Below are positions 24,306-31,786 of a stretch of DNA of 64,000 nucleotides, in pieces (positions within the stretch are counted from its first letter, which is position 1; the number at the start of each line of letters is the position of its first letter). The DNA is from Tractidigestivibacter scatoligenes (GTDB lineage: Bacteria; Actinomycetota; Coriobacteriia; Coriobacteriales; Atopobiaceae). The stretch spans positions 372,001 to 436,000 of the forward strand of contig NZ_LOJF01000009.1 of NCBI RefSeq assembly GCF_001494635.1, written 5' to 3'. The notes under the pieces were generated by a model. The model was not told the origin of the DNA, made no database searches, and worked only from the letters and a program-made list of their open reading frames with translations. Made by a program: the position numbers and the translations under genes.

Positions 24306-26117
24306 TTACGAAGCCTCACGCTCGCCTCTTGGCTCGACGCCCTCGTACCAGGAGAGCACGCGGTCCACGTTGTCCTGCGCGTAGCGGTAGTAGATGAGAA
24401 GCCACTCGCCTACGTTGTCACCCTCGACTTCCTTCTCGAGGGACCACACATACCAGCACCAGCCCGCAAAGACCACATAGCTCCAGAAGTGGCGACGCTC
24501 GCGGATGGTTGGCGTGTGTCCAAAGTAGTCGCGCAAGGCCTCCTCTGCCTCCGCGTTGGAGAGCTCGCAGCACACCGTGAAGGTGCCAAAGTCGCTTGCC
24601 TCGTCAGACATCCCGGCATACTCCCAGTCGATGAGGCTGTACTCGTCCTGCTCGTCAATGAGGAAGTTAAGGTAGAAAAAGTCGTTGTGCGAGACGCAGC
24701 ATGGGAATCCGTCCTTCTCGGCGAGTTCCTTGAGCCGCAGGACCTTCTCTTTGAGCTCGTTGTACCCCGGGATCTCGATGGGCCCGCGCTCTGCGAGGAG
24801 CCTCTCGTACCCAAGGCCCTCCTCGACAAAGTCAAAGCTTCGGCTGAGCGTGGCGCCGCTCTCGTGAAGCTTGCGGCACATCTCCATGGCGCGCTTAAGC
24901 TGCACGTGGTCATGCGGGTCAAGGGGACGGGCGTTGCTCACAAACCGCGAGATCTTCCATCCTTGTCGCTGGTCCTCGTAGATAAAGGTGTTGTCGAGCC
25001 CAAGGTCACGCGCGAGGCGAAGCCCCGCCTCCTCGGCAGCGCGGTCGACCATCTTCTCGGTGCCAAGGCCAGGATGACGGTACACGTACTCCCGCTCGTC
25101 CGCGCCTTCGCCCACCGAGAAGTGGCACGAGAGGTTGGTGAGGCCCTGCTTCAAGGGATAGAAGCTGTGGATCTGAGACTTCTCGCATCCAAGGACCGAG
25201 ACGATGTTTTCAAAGATGTTAGAGTCAACGTTCTCGATGAAGGCAGGGTCAAAGCCACTCACCTGATCGAGGGTGTCAAACTCATGGATTGATGCGCCGG
25301 GGTAGTGACGCGCAACCATGCGCAGCTCATTCGTGTGGGACCGGAATATATCCTCCCAGAGCATGTCTGCGGTCTCGAGCTTGCGCACGGCAGCATCCAA
25401 GATGGGAACGAACGCCGTGGAGAAAGCCCGGTCGAAATAGGCATGTCCGAGCATCGTCCAAGCATCAGCGCCACCCACGCTCACCTCGGTGATTCGCCCA
25501 CCCGAGCCTGTAGACACGCACCACTCGTCTGTATGACCACTCACATATTGCGTGGCGTAATAGGCCTCGTAGACGTAGTGCTCGAAGGGGTTCTCCTCGA
25601 AGTAGTCATCCGACGAGCACACGTAGGTGTTGTCTAGGCGATCTCGCACAAGCCATAGCGTGTAGTTGTTGTTCCTCGTGGCGTACTGTGGGTTTACCTT
25701 GATATGAACGCCAAACTTGCTTGCAAGGTAGAAGAAGTACTCCTTCTTATAGCCAACCACAACGGTAATGTCAGTGACGCCCGCCTCTTGGAGCTGGCGA
25801 ATCTGGCGCTCGATAAGGACCTCGCCGCGAACTCGGAGGAGGCCCTTGGGCTTCTCGTAGGAGATGGGGGCAAGGCGAGAGGAGAGGCCAGCGGCCATGA
25901 TGATGGCGTTTCCCACCTCGTAGGGCTTGAGCGACTTAAGGCCATCGATGCTAAGAAGCCCGTCCTCAACCAGACCTGCCTCCTCGGCATCGTGAAGCAC
26001 TGAATTTACGGTTCCAAGGGAAAGGCCGGAGGCGGCACTGAGCTGACGTTGCGTCATACGAGCATCAGACTGCGCAAGGGCGGCAAGAACTTTGAACATG
26101 CTTCTTGAAAGTGCCAT
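24306..26117 (-). CDS. winged-helix/nucleotidyltransferase/choline-kinase fusion
   Basis: 603 aa, ATG 26117 behind GGAGG. Three domains are visible: a winged helix (residues 1-62, QRQLSAASGLSLGTVNSVLH), a LicC-like nucleotidyltransferase (about 68-300, IIMAAGLSSRLAPISYEKPK then RVRGEVLIERQI) and a choline/aminoglycoside-kinase-like domain (about 310-590) with the catalytic loop VSHNDFFYLNFLID and the metal motif LIDWEYAG. One chain could thus phosphorylate an amino alcohol, activate it with CTP and regulate the operon. LicA plus LicC activities fused is known; the added DNA-binding domain is less usual. Confidence 0.86.
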   Translation of the reverse strand: MALSRSMFKVLAALAQSDARMTQRQLSAASGLSLGTVNSVLHDAEEAGLVEDGLLSIDGLKSLKPYEVGNAIIMAAGLSSRLAPISYEKPKGLLRVRGEVLIERQIRQLQEAGVTDITVVVGYKKEYFFYLASKFGVHIKVNPQYATRNNNYTLWLVRDRLDNTYVCSSDDYFEENPFEHYVYEAYYATQYVSGHTDEWCVSTGSGGRITEVSVGGADAWTMLGHAYFDRAFSTAFVPILDAAVRKLETADMLWEDIFRSHTNELRMVARHYPGASIHEFDTLDQVSGFDPAFIENVDSNIFENIVSVLGCEKSQIHSFYPLKQGLTNLSCHFSVGEGADEREYVYRHPGLGTEKMVDRAAEEAGLRLARDLGLDNTFIYEDQRQGWKISRFVSNARPLDPHDHVQLKRAMEMCRKLHESGATLSRSFDFVEEGLGYERLLAERGPIEIPGYNELKEKVLRLKELAEKDGFPCCVSHNDFFYLNFLIDEQDEYSLIDWEYAGMSDEASDFGTFTVCCELSNAEAEEALRDYFGHTPTIRERRHFWSYVVFAGWCWYVWSLEKEVEGDNVGEWLLIYYRYAQDNVDRVLSWYEGVEPRGEREAS

Positions 26118-26153
26118 ACGACCTCCGACACCTGTAAGCTTTTGTTAAGCTTC

Positions 26154-26182
26154 AGTATGCCAAAGGTAAGCTGAATGTTCAA
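26154..26182 (-). promoter_or_regulatory. possible promoter of the kinase/cytidylyltransferase gene
   Basis: On the minus strand TTGAAC (26177-26182) and CATACT (26154-26159) are 17 bp apart, 37 bp upstream of the ATG. The surrounding AT-rich stretch also contains TGTTCAA (26176-26182) and TTGAACA (26207-26213) as an inverted pair and two TAAGCTT repeats near 26135 and 26146. Confidence 0.4.
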
Positions 26183-26242
26183 CAAAAATAATATTGACGC
26201 TATAGATTGAACACCTCAGAGATTTGTTGCTGCTGGCTCTCT

Positions 26243-26656
26243 CTATGCATCCTCTTCGGTGCTTCCAAAGAGCTCGGCGTCAAGCGAGGCAAGCTCCTCC
26301 GGAGGAGTCGCCGGGTCGCAGCCAAAGCTCTCGCCAACCGCCTGGGACTGAAGACGCCGCAGGCCAGCAAGGTCCTCCTCGCCATGCTCTTCGTACACGC
26401 GCGAGACGCGGTCAAGCGCGTAGCAGACGTAAGACGCCACCGAGTCTCCCATGCCAGAGAGCACGAGCATGGTAACGAGTGAGTCCGGCGAGAGCGCCAT
26501 GGCGGTCTGGGCGTCAAGGTCGATGAGGTCTGCAACCTGCTGCTCAACTGCCCGGCAAGAGGCAGGGTCGCCCTTCTCGACGGCAAGTCTAAGCGCCCTT
26601 GTCACCGCCTCGACGAACTGCGAGATAAGCTCGGTGATGTAGTCCCTCTCAAGCAT
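26243..26656 (-). CDS. small acidic helical protein, DUF6483-like
   Basis: 137 aa. The opening MLERDYITELISQFVEAVTRAL resembles proteins annotated DUF6483 in anaerobes, followed by amphipathic helices and an acidic tail (SLDAELFGSTEEDA). It has no signal peptide or membrane span. It lies 39 bp downstream of ruvB on the same strand and may be part of that operon. Function unknown. Confidence 0.68.
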   Translation of the reverse strand: MLERDYITELISQFVEAVTRALRLAVEKGDPASCRAVEQQVADLIDLDAQTAMALSPDSLVTMLVLSGMGDSVASYVCYALDRVSRVYEEHGEEDLAGLRRLQSQAVGESFGCDPATPPEELASLDAELFGSTEEDA

Positions 26657-26695
26657 GGTGCCATCCTCTCTGCATACGCTTCTGCGACCATGATT

Positions 26696-27763
26696 CTAGC
26701 GCTGGGGCGGAAGCGGCATCCCCAGGTGCTCGAAGGCGGCAGGGGTTGCCTGACGTCCCTGCGGCGTGCGCACGATGAGTCCTCGCTGGAGCAGGTACGG
26801 CTCGTAGACGTCCTCGAGGGTAGAGGGGTCCTCCCCCACCGCAGAGGCAATGGTGGTAAGACCCACGGGTCGACCCCTGAAGGTGCTCGTGAGCGCCGTA
26901 AGGATCTTCTTGTCCATCCAGTCAAGGCCCATCTCGTCTATCTCGAAGAACGAGAGCGCCTCGGCAGCAACCTCCCATGTTATGACGCCGCCAGCCCTCA
27001 CCTGCGCGTAGTCGCGGACACGTTTTAGCAGCCGGTTGGCAAGGCGCGGCGTGCCACGAGAGCGCGAGGCTATCTCGGCAGCACCCTGCTCGTCTATCTC
27101 GACACCAAGGATGGCGGCCGAACGTTGGACAATGTGCTTGAGCTCATCGACGGTGTAGTAGTCCAGGCGATACGAGATGCCAAAGCGGTCGCGAAGCGGG
27201 CCGGTGAGAAGCCCCGTGCGCGTAGTTGCGCCAATGAGCGTGAAGTGCGGGACATCGAGGCGAATGGAGCGCGCGGCCGGTCCCTTGCCAATGACAATAT
27301 CAAGGAAGAAGTCCTCCATAGCGGGATAGAGGACCTCCTCGACCTGGTGGTTGAGGCGGTGGATCTCGTCCACAAAGAGGACGTCACCCTCTTCGAGGTT
27401 GGTAAGAATGGCGGCAAGGTCGCCCGTGCGCGCAATGGCGGGCCCGGAGGTGGTGCGAAGGCGCGCGCCCATCTCGTTGGCAACCACGTTGGCAAGCGTT
27501 GTCTTTCCCAAACCCGGAGGGCCAGAGAAGAGCACGTGGTCAAGCGTCTCATGGCGGTCCTTGGCGGCGGCAATGAGCACGCGAAGGTTATCGCGAACCC
27601 GCTCCTGGCCACAGTACTCGTCCAGCGTGGTGGGACGGAGGCTGCGGTCCACCTCGAGGTCATCCGCCGTGAGCTCCCCCGTCACGGGACGAGGCCCTCC
27701 GTGGCCATGGCCAGAGCCCGGCACGTCGTCGAAGAGGTCTTCCTCTTGTGCCTCCCACGTCAC
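26696..27763 (-). CDS. ruvB: Holliday junction helicase RuvB
   Basis: 355 aa, full length. It has Walker [18 protein letters not shown], Walker [10 protein letters not shown], sensor and arginine-finger region [18 protein letters not shown], and the C-terminal winged helix ([20 protein letters not shown]). RuvB forms the hexameric AAA+ motor that drives branch migration with RuvA. Its start overlaps the ruvA stop by 4 bp (ATGA), showing translational coupling. Confidence 0.97.
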   Translation of the reverse strand: MTWEAQEEDLFDDVPGSGHGHGGPRPVTGELTADDLEVDRSLRPTTLDEYCGQERVRDNLRVLIAAAKDRHETLDHVLFSGPPGLGKTTLANVVANEMGARLRTTSGPAIARTGDLAAILTNLEEGDVLFVDEIHRLNHQVEEVLYPAMEDFFLDIVIGKGPAARSIRLDVPHFTLIGATTRTGLLTGPLRDRFGISYRLDYYTVDELKHIVQRSAAILGVEIDEQGAAEIASRSRGTPRLANRLLKRVRDYAQVRAGGVITWEVAAEALSFFEIDEMGLDWMDKKILTALTSTFRGRPVGLTTIASAVGEDPSTLEDVYEPYLLQRGLIVRTPQGRQATPAAFEHLGMPLPPQR

Positions 27764-28392
27764 AGGTTGCCTCCAAGCCTCTTAAGCGCAAACTGGATGG
27801 CCTTCTCGACCGTCACGGCACCAGCCTCCTCATGCCCGTCAAGGGCAAGCTCGGCTTCCTGCGGCGAGAACCCCATGGAGAGGAGCGCGGCCGTTGCCTC
27901 GTCGGTAACGGACTGGGCGGTGTCGGGCACCTTGGACTGACGTGCCTCAGGCTCGCTCATGCCCACAAGACCGCGCAAGGTAGCGTCCTTGGCAAAGACA
28001 TCCTGAAGCTCAACAAGGAGCCGCTGCGCCTTCTTGCGGCCCACGCCAGGCACCTGCGCCATGCGGCCCTCGTCCTGAAGGGTAACGATGGTGGCAAGCG
28101 TTGCCGGCGAAAACGTGGAGAGCACTGCAAGCGCAAGCTTTGGCCCCACGCCGGATACGGCTACGAGTTTGTCAAACACGGCACGTTCCTCGCGCGTGGC
28201 GAAGCCATAGAGCTCTACCGAGTTCTCTTTCACGAGCATGCGCGTGAGCACGGTGACGCCAGCCTCGCCCACCGCCGGCAGCGATGCCGCCGTAGTAGCC
28301 GAGACGCCAAGCTCGTAGCCAACGCCCCCAACGTCGATGACCACATGAGAGGGCAGCACCTCGACAAGAGTACCTGTGAGCTGCACGATCAT
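27760..28392 (-). CDS. ruvA: Holliday junction DNA-binding protein RuvA
   Basis: 210 aa. The N-terminal OB fold begins [20 protein letters not shown], two helix-hairpin-helix elements follow ([17 protein letters not shown] and [16 protein letters not shown]), and the C-terminal domain III for RuvB contact is present ([20 protein letters not shown]). It overlaps ruvC and ruvB by 4 bp at each end. Confidence 0.96.
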   Translation of the reverse strand: MIVQLTGTLVEVLPSHVVIDVGGVGYELGVSATTAASLPAVGEAGVTVLTRMLVKENSVELYGFATREERAVFDKLVAVSGVGPKLALAVLSTFSPATLATIVTLQDEGRMAQVPGVGRKKAQRLLVELQDVFAKDATLRGLVGMSEPEARQSKVPDTAQSVTDEATAALLSMGFSPQEAELALDGHEEAGAVTVEKAIQFALKRLGGNL

Positions 28393-29042
28393 TGGGTGTT
28401 CCTCCTGCTCTGCCGCACGTGACCCAAGGGCGACGCCTCCCCGCGGGTCCCAGCAAGACGCGCTGCCGTTGCTGCCGCCGTAACGCCGCGCGCCGTGGCG
28501 GCATCAAGCTCTTCCTGCGCCCTCTCCTGCTCGAAGACCTGAACCGCCGCCCCTTCGCGCGTGAGTCGCTGCGTGCGCGTGAGGTTGGCGTGACAAATGG
28601 CTGCAGCAAGGGCGTCCGCACAGTGGTCCGGGCGCGGGTCGTGATCAAGGGCGAGTATGCTCCTCACCATGAAGATAACCTGGCGCTTGTCCGCAGACCC
28701 AGTACCCACAACTGCCTGCTTAATCTGCATGGGGGTGTACTCCCCTAGCTCAAGCCCAGCCTCTGCCGCTGCAACAAGAGCCGCACCACGCGCGTGCGCC
28801 GTAGCGAGAGCCGAGCGGGAGTTCTCACCAAAGAAGATCTTCTCGATGGCAAGCTGACTGGGCGTATAGGTCTCTATAGCCTTGGAGATGCCCTCGTAAA
28901 TCTTGCCCAGGCGGCGGTCGATAGATTCCGAAGACGAGGTGGAGACGCAGCCATATGCGCGCGCCCTGCACACAGGGCCACGGGTCTCGACTACTCCCCA
29001 GCCAGTGTTGGCAAGGCCGGGGTCAATGCCCAGGATAATCAC
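28389..29042 (-). CDS. ruvC: crossover junction endonuclease RuvC
   Basis: 217 aa from GTG 29042, which has GGAGGAGGT 8 nt upstream; a longer frame to 29060 would translate that ribosome site. Catalytic acids are visible in IILGIDPGLANTGWG, AIEKIFFGENSRSA and the DHCADALAAA end. The C-terminus runs about 45 residues beyond the usual end with a polar tail. It resolves Holliday junctions and heads the ruvCAB operon behind a LexA-type box. Confidence 0.95.
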   Translation of the reverse strand: MIILGIDPGLANTGWGVVETRGPVCRARAYGCVSTSSSESIDRRLGKIYEGISKAIETYTPSQLAIEKIFFGENSRSALATAHARGAALVAAAEAGLELGEYTPMQIKQAVVGTGSADKRQVIFMVRSILALDHDPRPDHCADALAAAICHANLTRTQRLTREGAAVQVFEQERAQEELDAATARGVTAAATAARLAGTRGEASPLGHVRQSRRNTQ

Positions 29043-29074
29043 GAGAAGCACCTCCTCCACCGTATGAAGATGGT

Positions 29075-29090
29075 TAGAACGTTCGTTCTA
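29075..29090. promoter_or_regulatory. LexA-type SOS box upstream of ruvCAB
   Basis: TAGAAC, four bases, GTTCTA: a 6-bp inverted repeat that contains GAAC-N4-GTTC, the core of the Gram-positive (Bacillus-type) LexA site. It lies 33 bp upstream of the ruvC start. Damage-induced expression of ruvCAB follows from known biology but was not tested. Confidence 0.75.
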
Positions 29091-29124
29091 TTCTAGCATA
29101 CCGTGCGCCCGTGGGAAGTGCGGG

Positions 29125-31050
29125 CTAGTTCTCTGAGAAGGTCCTCCATATGGAGCTGTCACCAGGCGTTCCACCCGGTCCAGGTCGACCACCCTGCCCA
29201 TGCCTGCCGGAACGCCCCTCGGGCTGGTCGGCGGCAAGGCCTCCCGTAAGCGAGAAGTCTCGGAGGAGGTTGAGTATGTCGCGCATGTCTTTCTCGCGAT
29301 CCCTAGGCGTTGCAGGAACGCCGGCCTCCTCTCCGCCTTGCTGCCCCTTGCTGGCGTCATGTGACCCCGCAACACTGCCCAGCTCTTCTGTCGCCTGGGC
29401 AATTGCCTCGTCGAGGTCGTCACCAAGCGAGATGGTTCCGCCAATGCCCTCGCCTGCACGCTCTGCCTTTGTGCGCGCGCGATCGCGCCACATCATGCCA
29501 AGCGGCCATGCAACGTCCTCGAGTGTCCGCGACGAGGCAACGATGACAGGTCCGCATGACATCCGTGCGGGCTCGCATGAGGCAAGGCGATCGAGTATCG
29601 CGGAAACCACCTGCGGGTGACCCCCATCGTCCACAATGTCAGACAGGGGGCGCCCCCATTCGATGTGGCTTGCGAGCACGTAGTCGACAAAGTCAAGGCG
29701 AGACTCTGCCGTGAGACCGCACTCCTCGATGCCCGGGATGGCGGGCACCTCGAAAGCGTGCCGAGAGGTGCGCGAGATAACTGGCGAGATGGTGTTTCTC
29801 ATGTGCACAAGCTCGATCACGGCATAGCGGTAGACGTCGCCAAGCGGGGCAAGGCCTGCGTGCGGCATAGACCCAGGCAAGACCTCCAAGGCAAGCGCCG
29901 TCTTGTCGAGGTTCGAGAGCGGCATGGCACCCTCCTCTCTGGCAAGCGCCACGAGGTGGGCCTGCGCGAGGTCTGCCGCCAGGGCATGATCGGGCGAGAG
30001 TGCTGCCATGGGAAGCTCGCGAACCGGCAGCCTGAGGTTCTCGGCAAGCCTTCGGGCAGATGAGTCGAGCTTGTCGTCGATACCCGTTACGAGCAGCGCA
30101 TGGACGTTGGTGGGCCCAAGCGCGTCGGTGGCCAAGGTGGCAACGGCACTGGAGTCCAGCGTGCCATCCACCAGCACGGCTGCCTGGGTGAAGCCCATCT
30201 GCGAGAGGGACTCGGCAAGGCCCTGTGACAACGCGTTCCAAGCGACAAGGGGGCGATCGTAAACCTCGGGATTCAGCGGATGGTCAAGAGGGCCGTCAAG
30301 CTCCGGGTCAACGTCTGCGATGAGAAGATCCTCCTCGAAGGAGGGAGACTGCGCGGCAAGCTCTCCCCACGGGGTAAGGACGAAGCTCGAGCCAGTGAAC
30401 ACCTGAGTGCCATAGGTGCCAAGCGAGCCCACGCCAACAATCCAGGCGTCTGTTGCCTCGGCGTCATCCATGAAACGGCCGTCCGAGACAGAGACCCCCA
30501 TGGCAGATGATGGGTCGTCCATGGCAAACCCATAACCGTCAAGATAGAGCACCACGTCCACGTCGAAATCGTAGTCATCGAAGTCATTGAGGTCGTCAAA
30601 GGAGAAAGCGAGTCCAAAGTGGACGCCCCCCAGCTCGAAGACAGGAAGATCGGGCGCGGGGCCATCCTCCTCCAAGCCCTCCCCCGCGTGCTTGTCGGTC
30701 TGGCCTGTGGCCGATGAGCGCAGGAGCGCCGAGAGCTTTAGCGGGGTAAGCTCCCCGTCGTGCACGAGCATTGCCTCGGGGGCGGGCGCCCCGTCCGCAT
30801 CCGAGAGTACCGGCACAATGCAGGGGCAGGGGACCTCCTCGGAGATCTTGACCAGCGCCTCCGCAAGATCAAGCAGAAGACCCTCCTGGCTGGGCGGATC
30901 GACTGGCCAAACGCCCATCAGGGCGGCGGCCGGGAACACCACGAGCTGCGCTCCCTCGTCTGCGGCCTTCTTCGCAAGCTCCACCATACGTTCTGCCGTT
31001 CGCTCGAGCTCGCCTGCCGTGGTCCTCATCTGAGCAACCGCGATCTTCAT
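29125..31050 (-). CDS. degenerate NAD-synthetase-like protein (nitrilase plus NadE domains)
   Basis: 641 aa, beginning MKIAVAQMRTTAGELERTAE like glutamine-dependent NAD synthetases. The nitrilase-like half (1-270) lacks the expected catalytic residues: the glutamate position of the usual FPE reads VFPAAALMG, and the region where CED/CW is expected reads FGLAFSFDD with no cysteine. The synthetase half (about 280-560) has VDGTLDSS where SGGxDS is expected, while the later SNLDKTALALE...GDVYRYAVIELVHMRN region is retained. The C-terminus has a Gly/Arg-rich tail. It is probably a pseudoenzyme with a structural or regulatory role. It keeps an intact long frame. Confidence 0.75.
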   Translation of the reverse strand: MKIAVAQMRTTAGELERTAERMVELAKKAADEGAQLVVFPAAALMGVWPVDPPSQEGLLLDLAEALVKISEEVPCPCIVPVLSDADGAPAPEAMLVHDGELTPLKLSALLRSSATGQTDKHAGEGLEEDGPAPDLPVFELGGVHFGLAFSFDDLNDFDDYDFDVDVVLYLDGYGFAMDDPSSAMGVSVSDGRFMDDAEATDAWIVGVGSLGTYGTQVFTGSSFVLTPWGELAAQSPSFEEDLLIADVDPELDGPLDHPLNPEVYDRPLVAWNALSQGLAESLSQMGFTQAAVLVDGTLDSSAVATLATDALGPTNVHALLVTGIDDKLDSSARRLAENLRLPVRELPMAALSPDHALAADLAQAHLVALAREEGAMPLSNLDKTALALEVLPGSMPHAGLAPLGDVYRYAVIELVHMRNTISPVISRTSRHAFEVPAIPGIEECGLTAESRLDFVDYVLASHIEWGRPLSDIVDDGGHPQVVSAILDRLASCEPARMSCGPVIVASSRTLEDVAWPLGMMWRDRARTKAERAGEGIGGTISLGDDLDEAIAQATEELGSVAGSHDASKGQQGGEEAGVPATPRDREKDMRDILNLLRDFSLTGGLAADQPEGRSGRHGQGGRPGPGGTPGDSSIWRTFSEN

Positions 31051-31129
31051 GCTTGGACCTTCCCCCTGCCAAATAAACCTGCTGGTAATTGTATCCCCGC
31101 CCTACTCGCAAATGCCACCCAGAGAGAAG

Positions 31130-31160
31130 CGTGCCGCCCCAGCGCTGCCGGGACGGCACG
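31130..31160 (-). terminator. possible terminator after desulfoferrodoxin
   Basis: CGTGCCG and CGGCACG pair around a 17-nt region that can itself pair in part (CCC/GGG). On the minus strand CTTCTCTC follows. It is 30 bp after the dfx stop. T content is weak. Confidence 0.4.
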
Positions 31161-31190
31161 AAGAGTAACGCTGTCTGGGAGTCTGGCTCC

Positions 31191-31571
31191 TTAGACCTCT
31201 GCCTTCCAAAGGCCGTGGAGGTTGCAGTAGGCATAGACCGTAGCCTTACCACCCTCGCCCAGGTGGAAGCGAGCCTCGGGGGCGTCACCCGGCTTGAGGT
31301 AGCGGATGACGGTCTTGGTGCCATCGGCGAAGAGCAGCCACTCGATGTAGTGCTCGGGAGTCATGGGGTGCTCGACGGAGCCAACGCGGGCAACAAGGCG
31401 GTCACCCTCGACGGTCAGCGCAGGAACGTGCTTCTCGACGGCAGCGTCGGTGGTGTTGGCAACAAGCTCCTCCATGGGCTCACCGCAGCACACGGGCGTT
31501 GGACCGCCATCAACAATCTTCACGACGATGTTGCCACAGTGCTTGCAGCGATAGATCTTTACATCTGCCAT
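31191..31571 (-). CDS. dfx: desulfoferrodoxin (superoxide reductase)
   Basis: 126 aa, ATG 31571 behind AGGAGAGG. The N-terminal desulforedoxin domain has the cysteine set IYRCKHCGNI and TPVCCGEPME that binds an Fe(Cys)4 centre. The superoxide reductase domain has EKHVP, GSVEHPMTPEHY and YCNLHG, giving the four histidines and one cysteine of centre II. It reduces superoxide to peroxide without releasing oxygen, in the cytosol of anaerobes. Apparently monocistronic. Confidence 0.95.
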   Translation of the reverse strand: MADVKIYRCKHCGNIVVKIVDGGPTPVCCGEPMEELVANTTDAAVEKHVPALTVEGDRLVARVGSVEHPMTPEHYIEWLLFADGTKTVIRYLKPGDAPEARFHLGEGGKATVYAYCNLHGLWKAEV

Positions 31572-31735
31572 GGGACATCCTCTCCTAGTTTTGGTGCAGC
31601 CCCGCAGGGTTGACGCCAATGCCTGCGGCCGCAGGAGCGACCGCCACTATTACTATTGTCCCCCACTGCCTGCCACTTCATGCATCCGCTTAATTGCTAT
31701 CTTTAAACCTACATATAAAAGACTGCCAATAAGAA

Positions 31736-31761
31736 AGGGTGCGCCCCGCTACGAGGGGCGC
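31736..31761 (-). terminator. terminator of dnaE
   Basis: GCGCCCC (31741-31747) and GGGGCGC (31755-31761) form a GC-rich stem around a 7-nt loop. On the minus strand ACCCTTTCTTATT follows. It begins about 25 bp after the dnaE stop codon. Confidence 0.65.
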
Positions 31762-31786
31762 GCCCATGAAAGGCAGCGGTACGGAG

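Noticed and set aside
24172-24384. 70-codon plus-strand frame upstream of the binding-protein gene
   Set aside because: No ribosome site and it runs into the opposite strand of the kinase/cytidylyltransferase gene; the region is better explained as regulatory.
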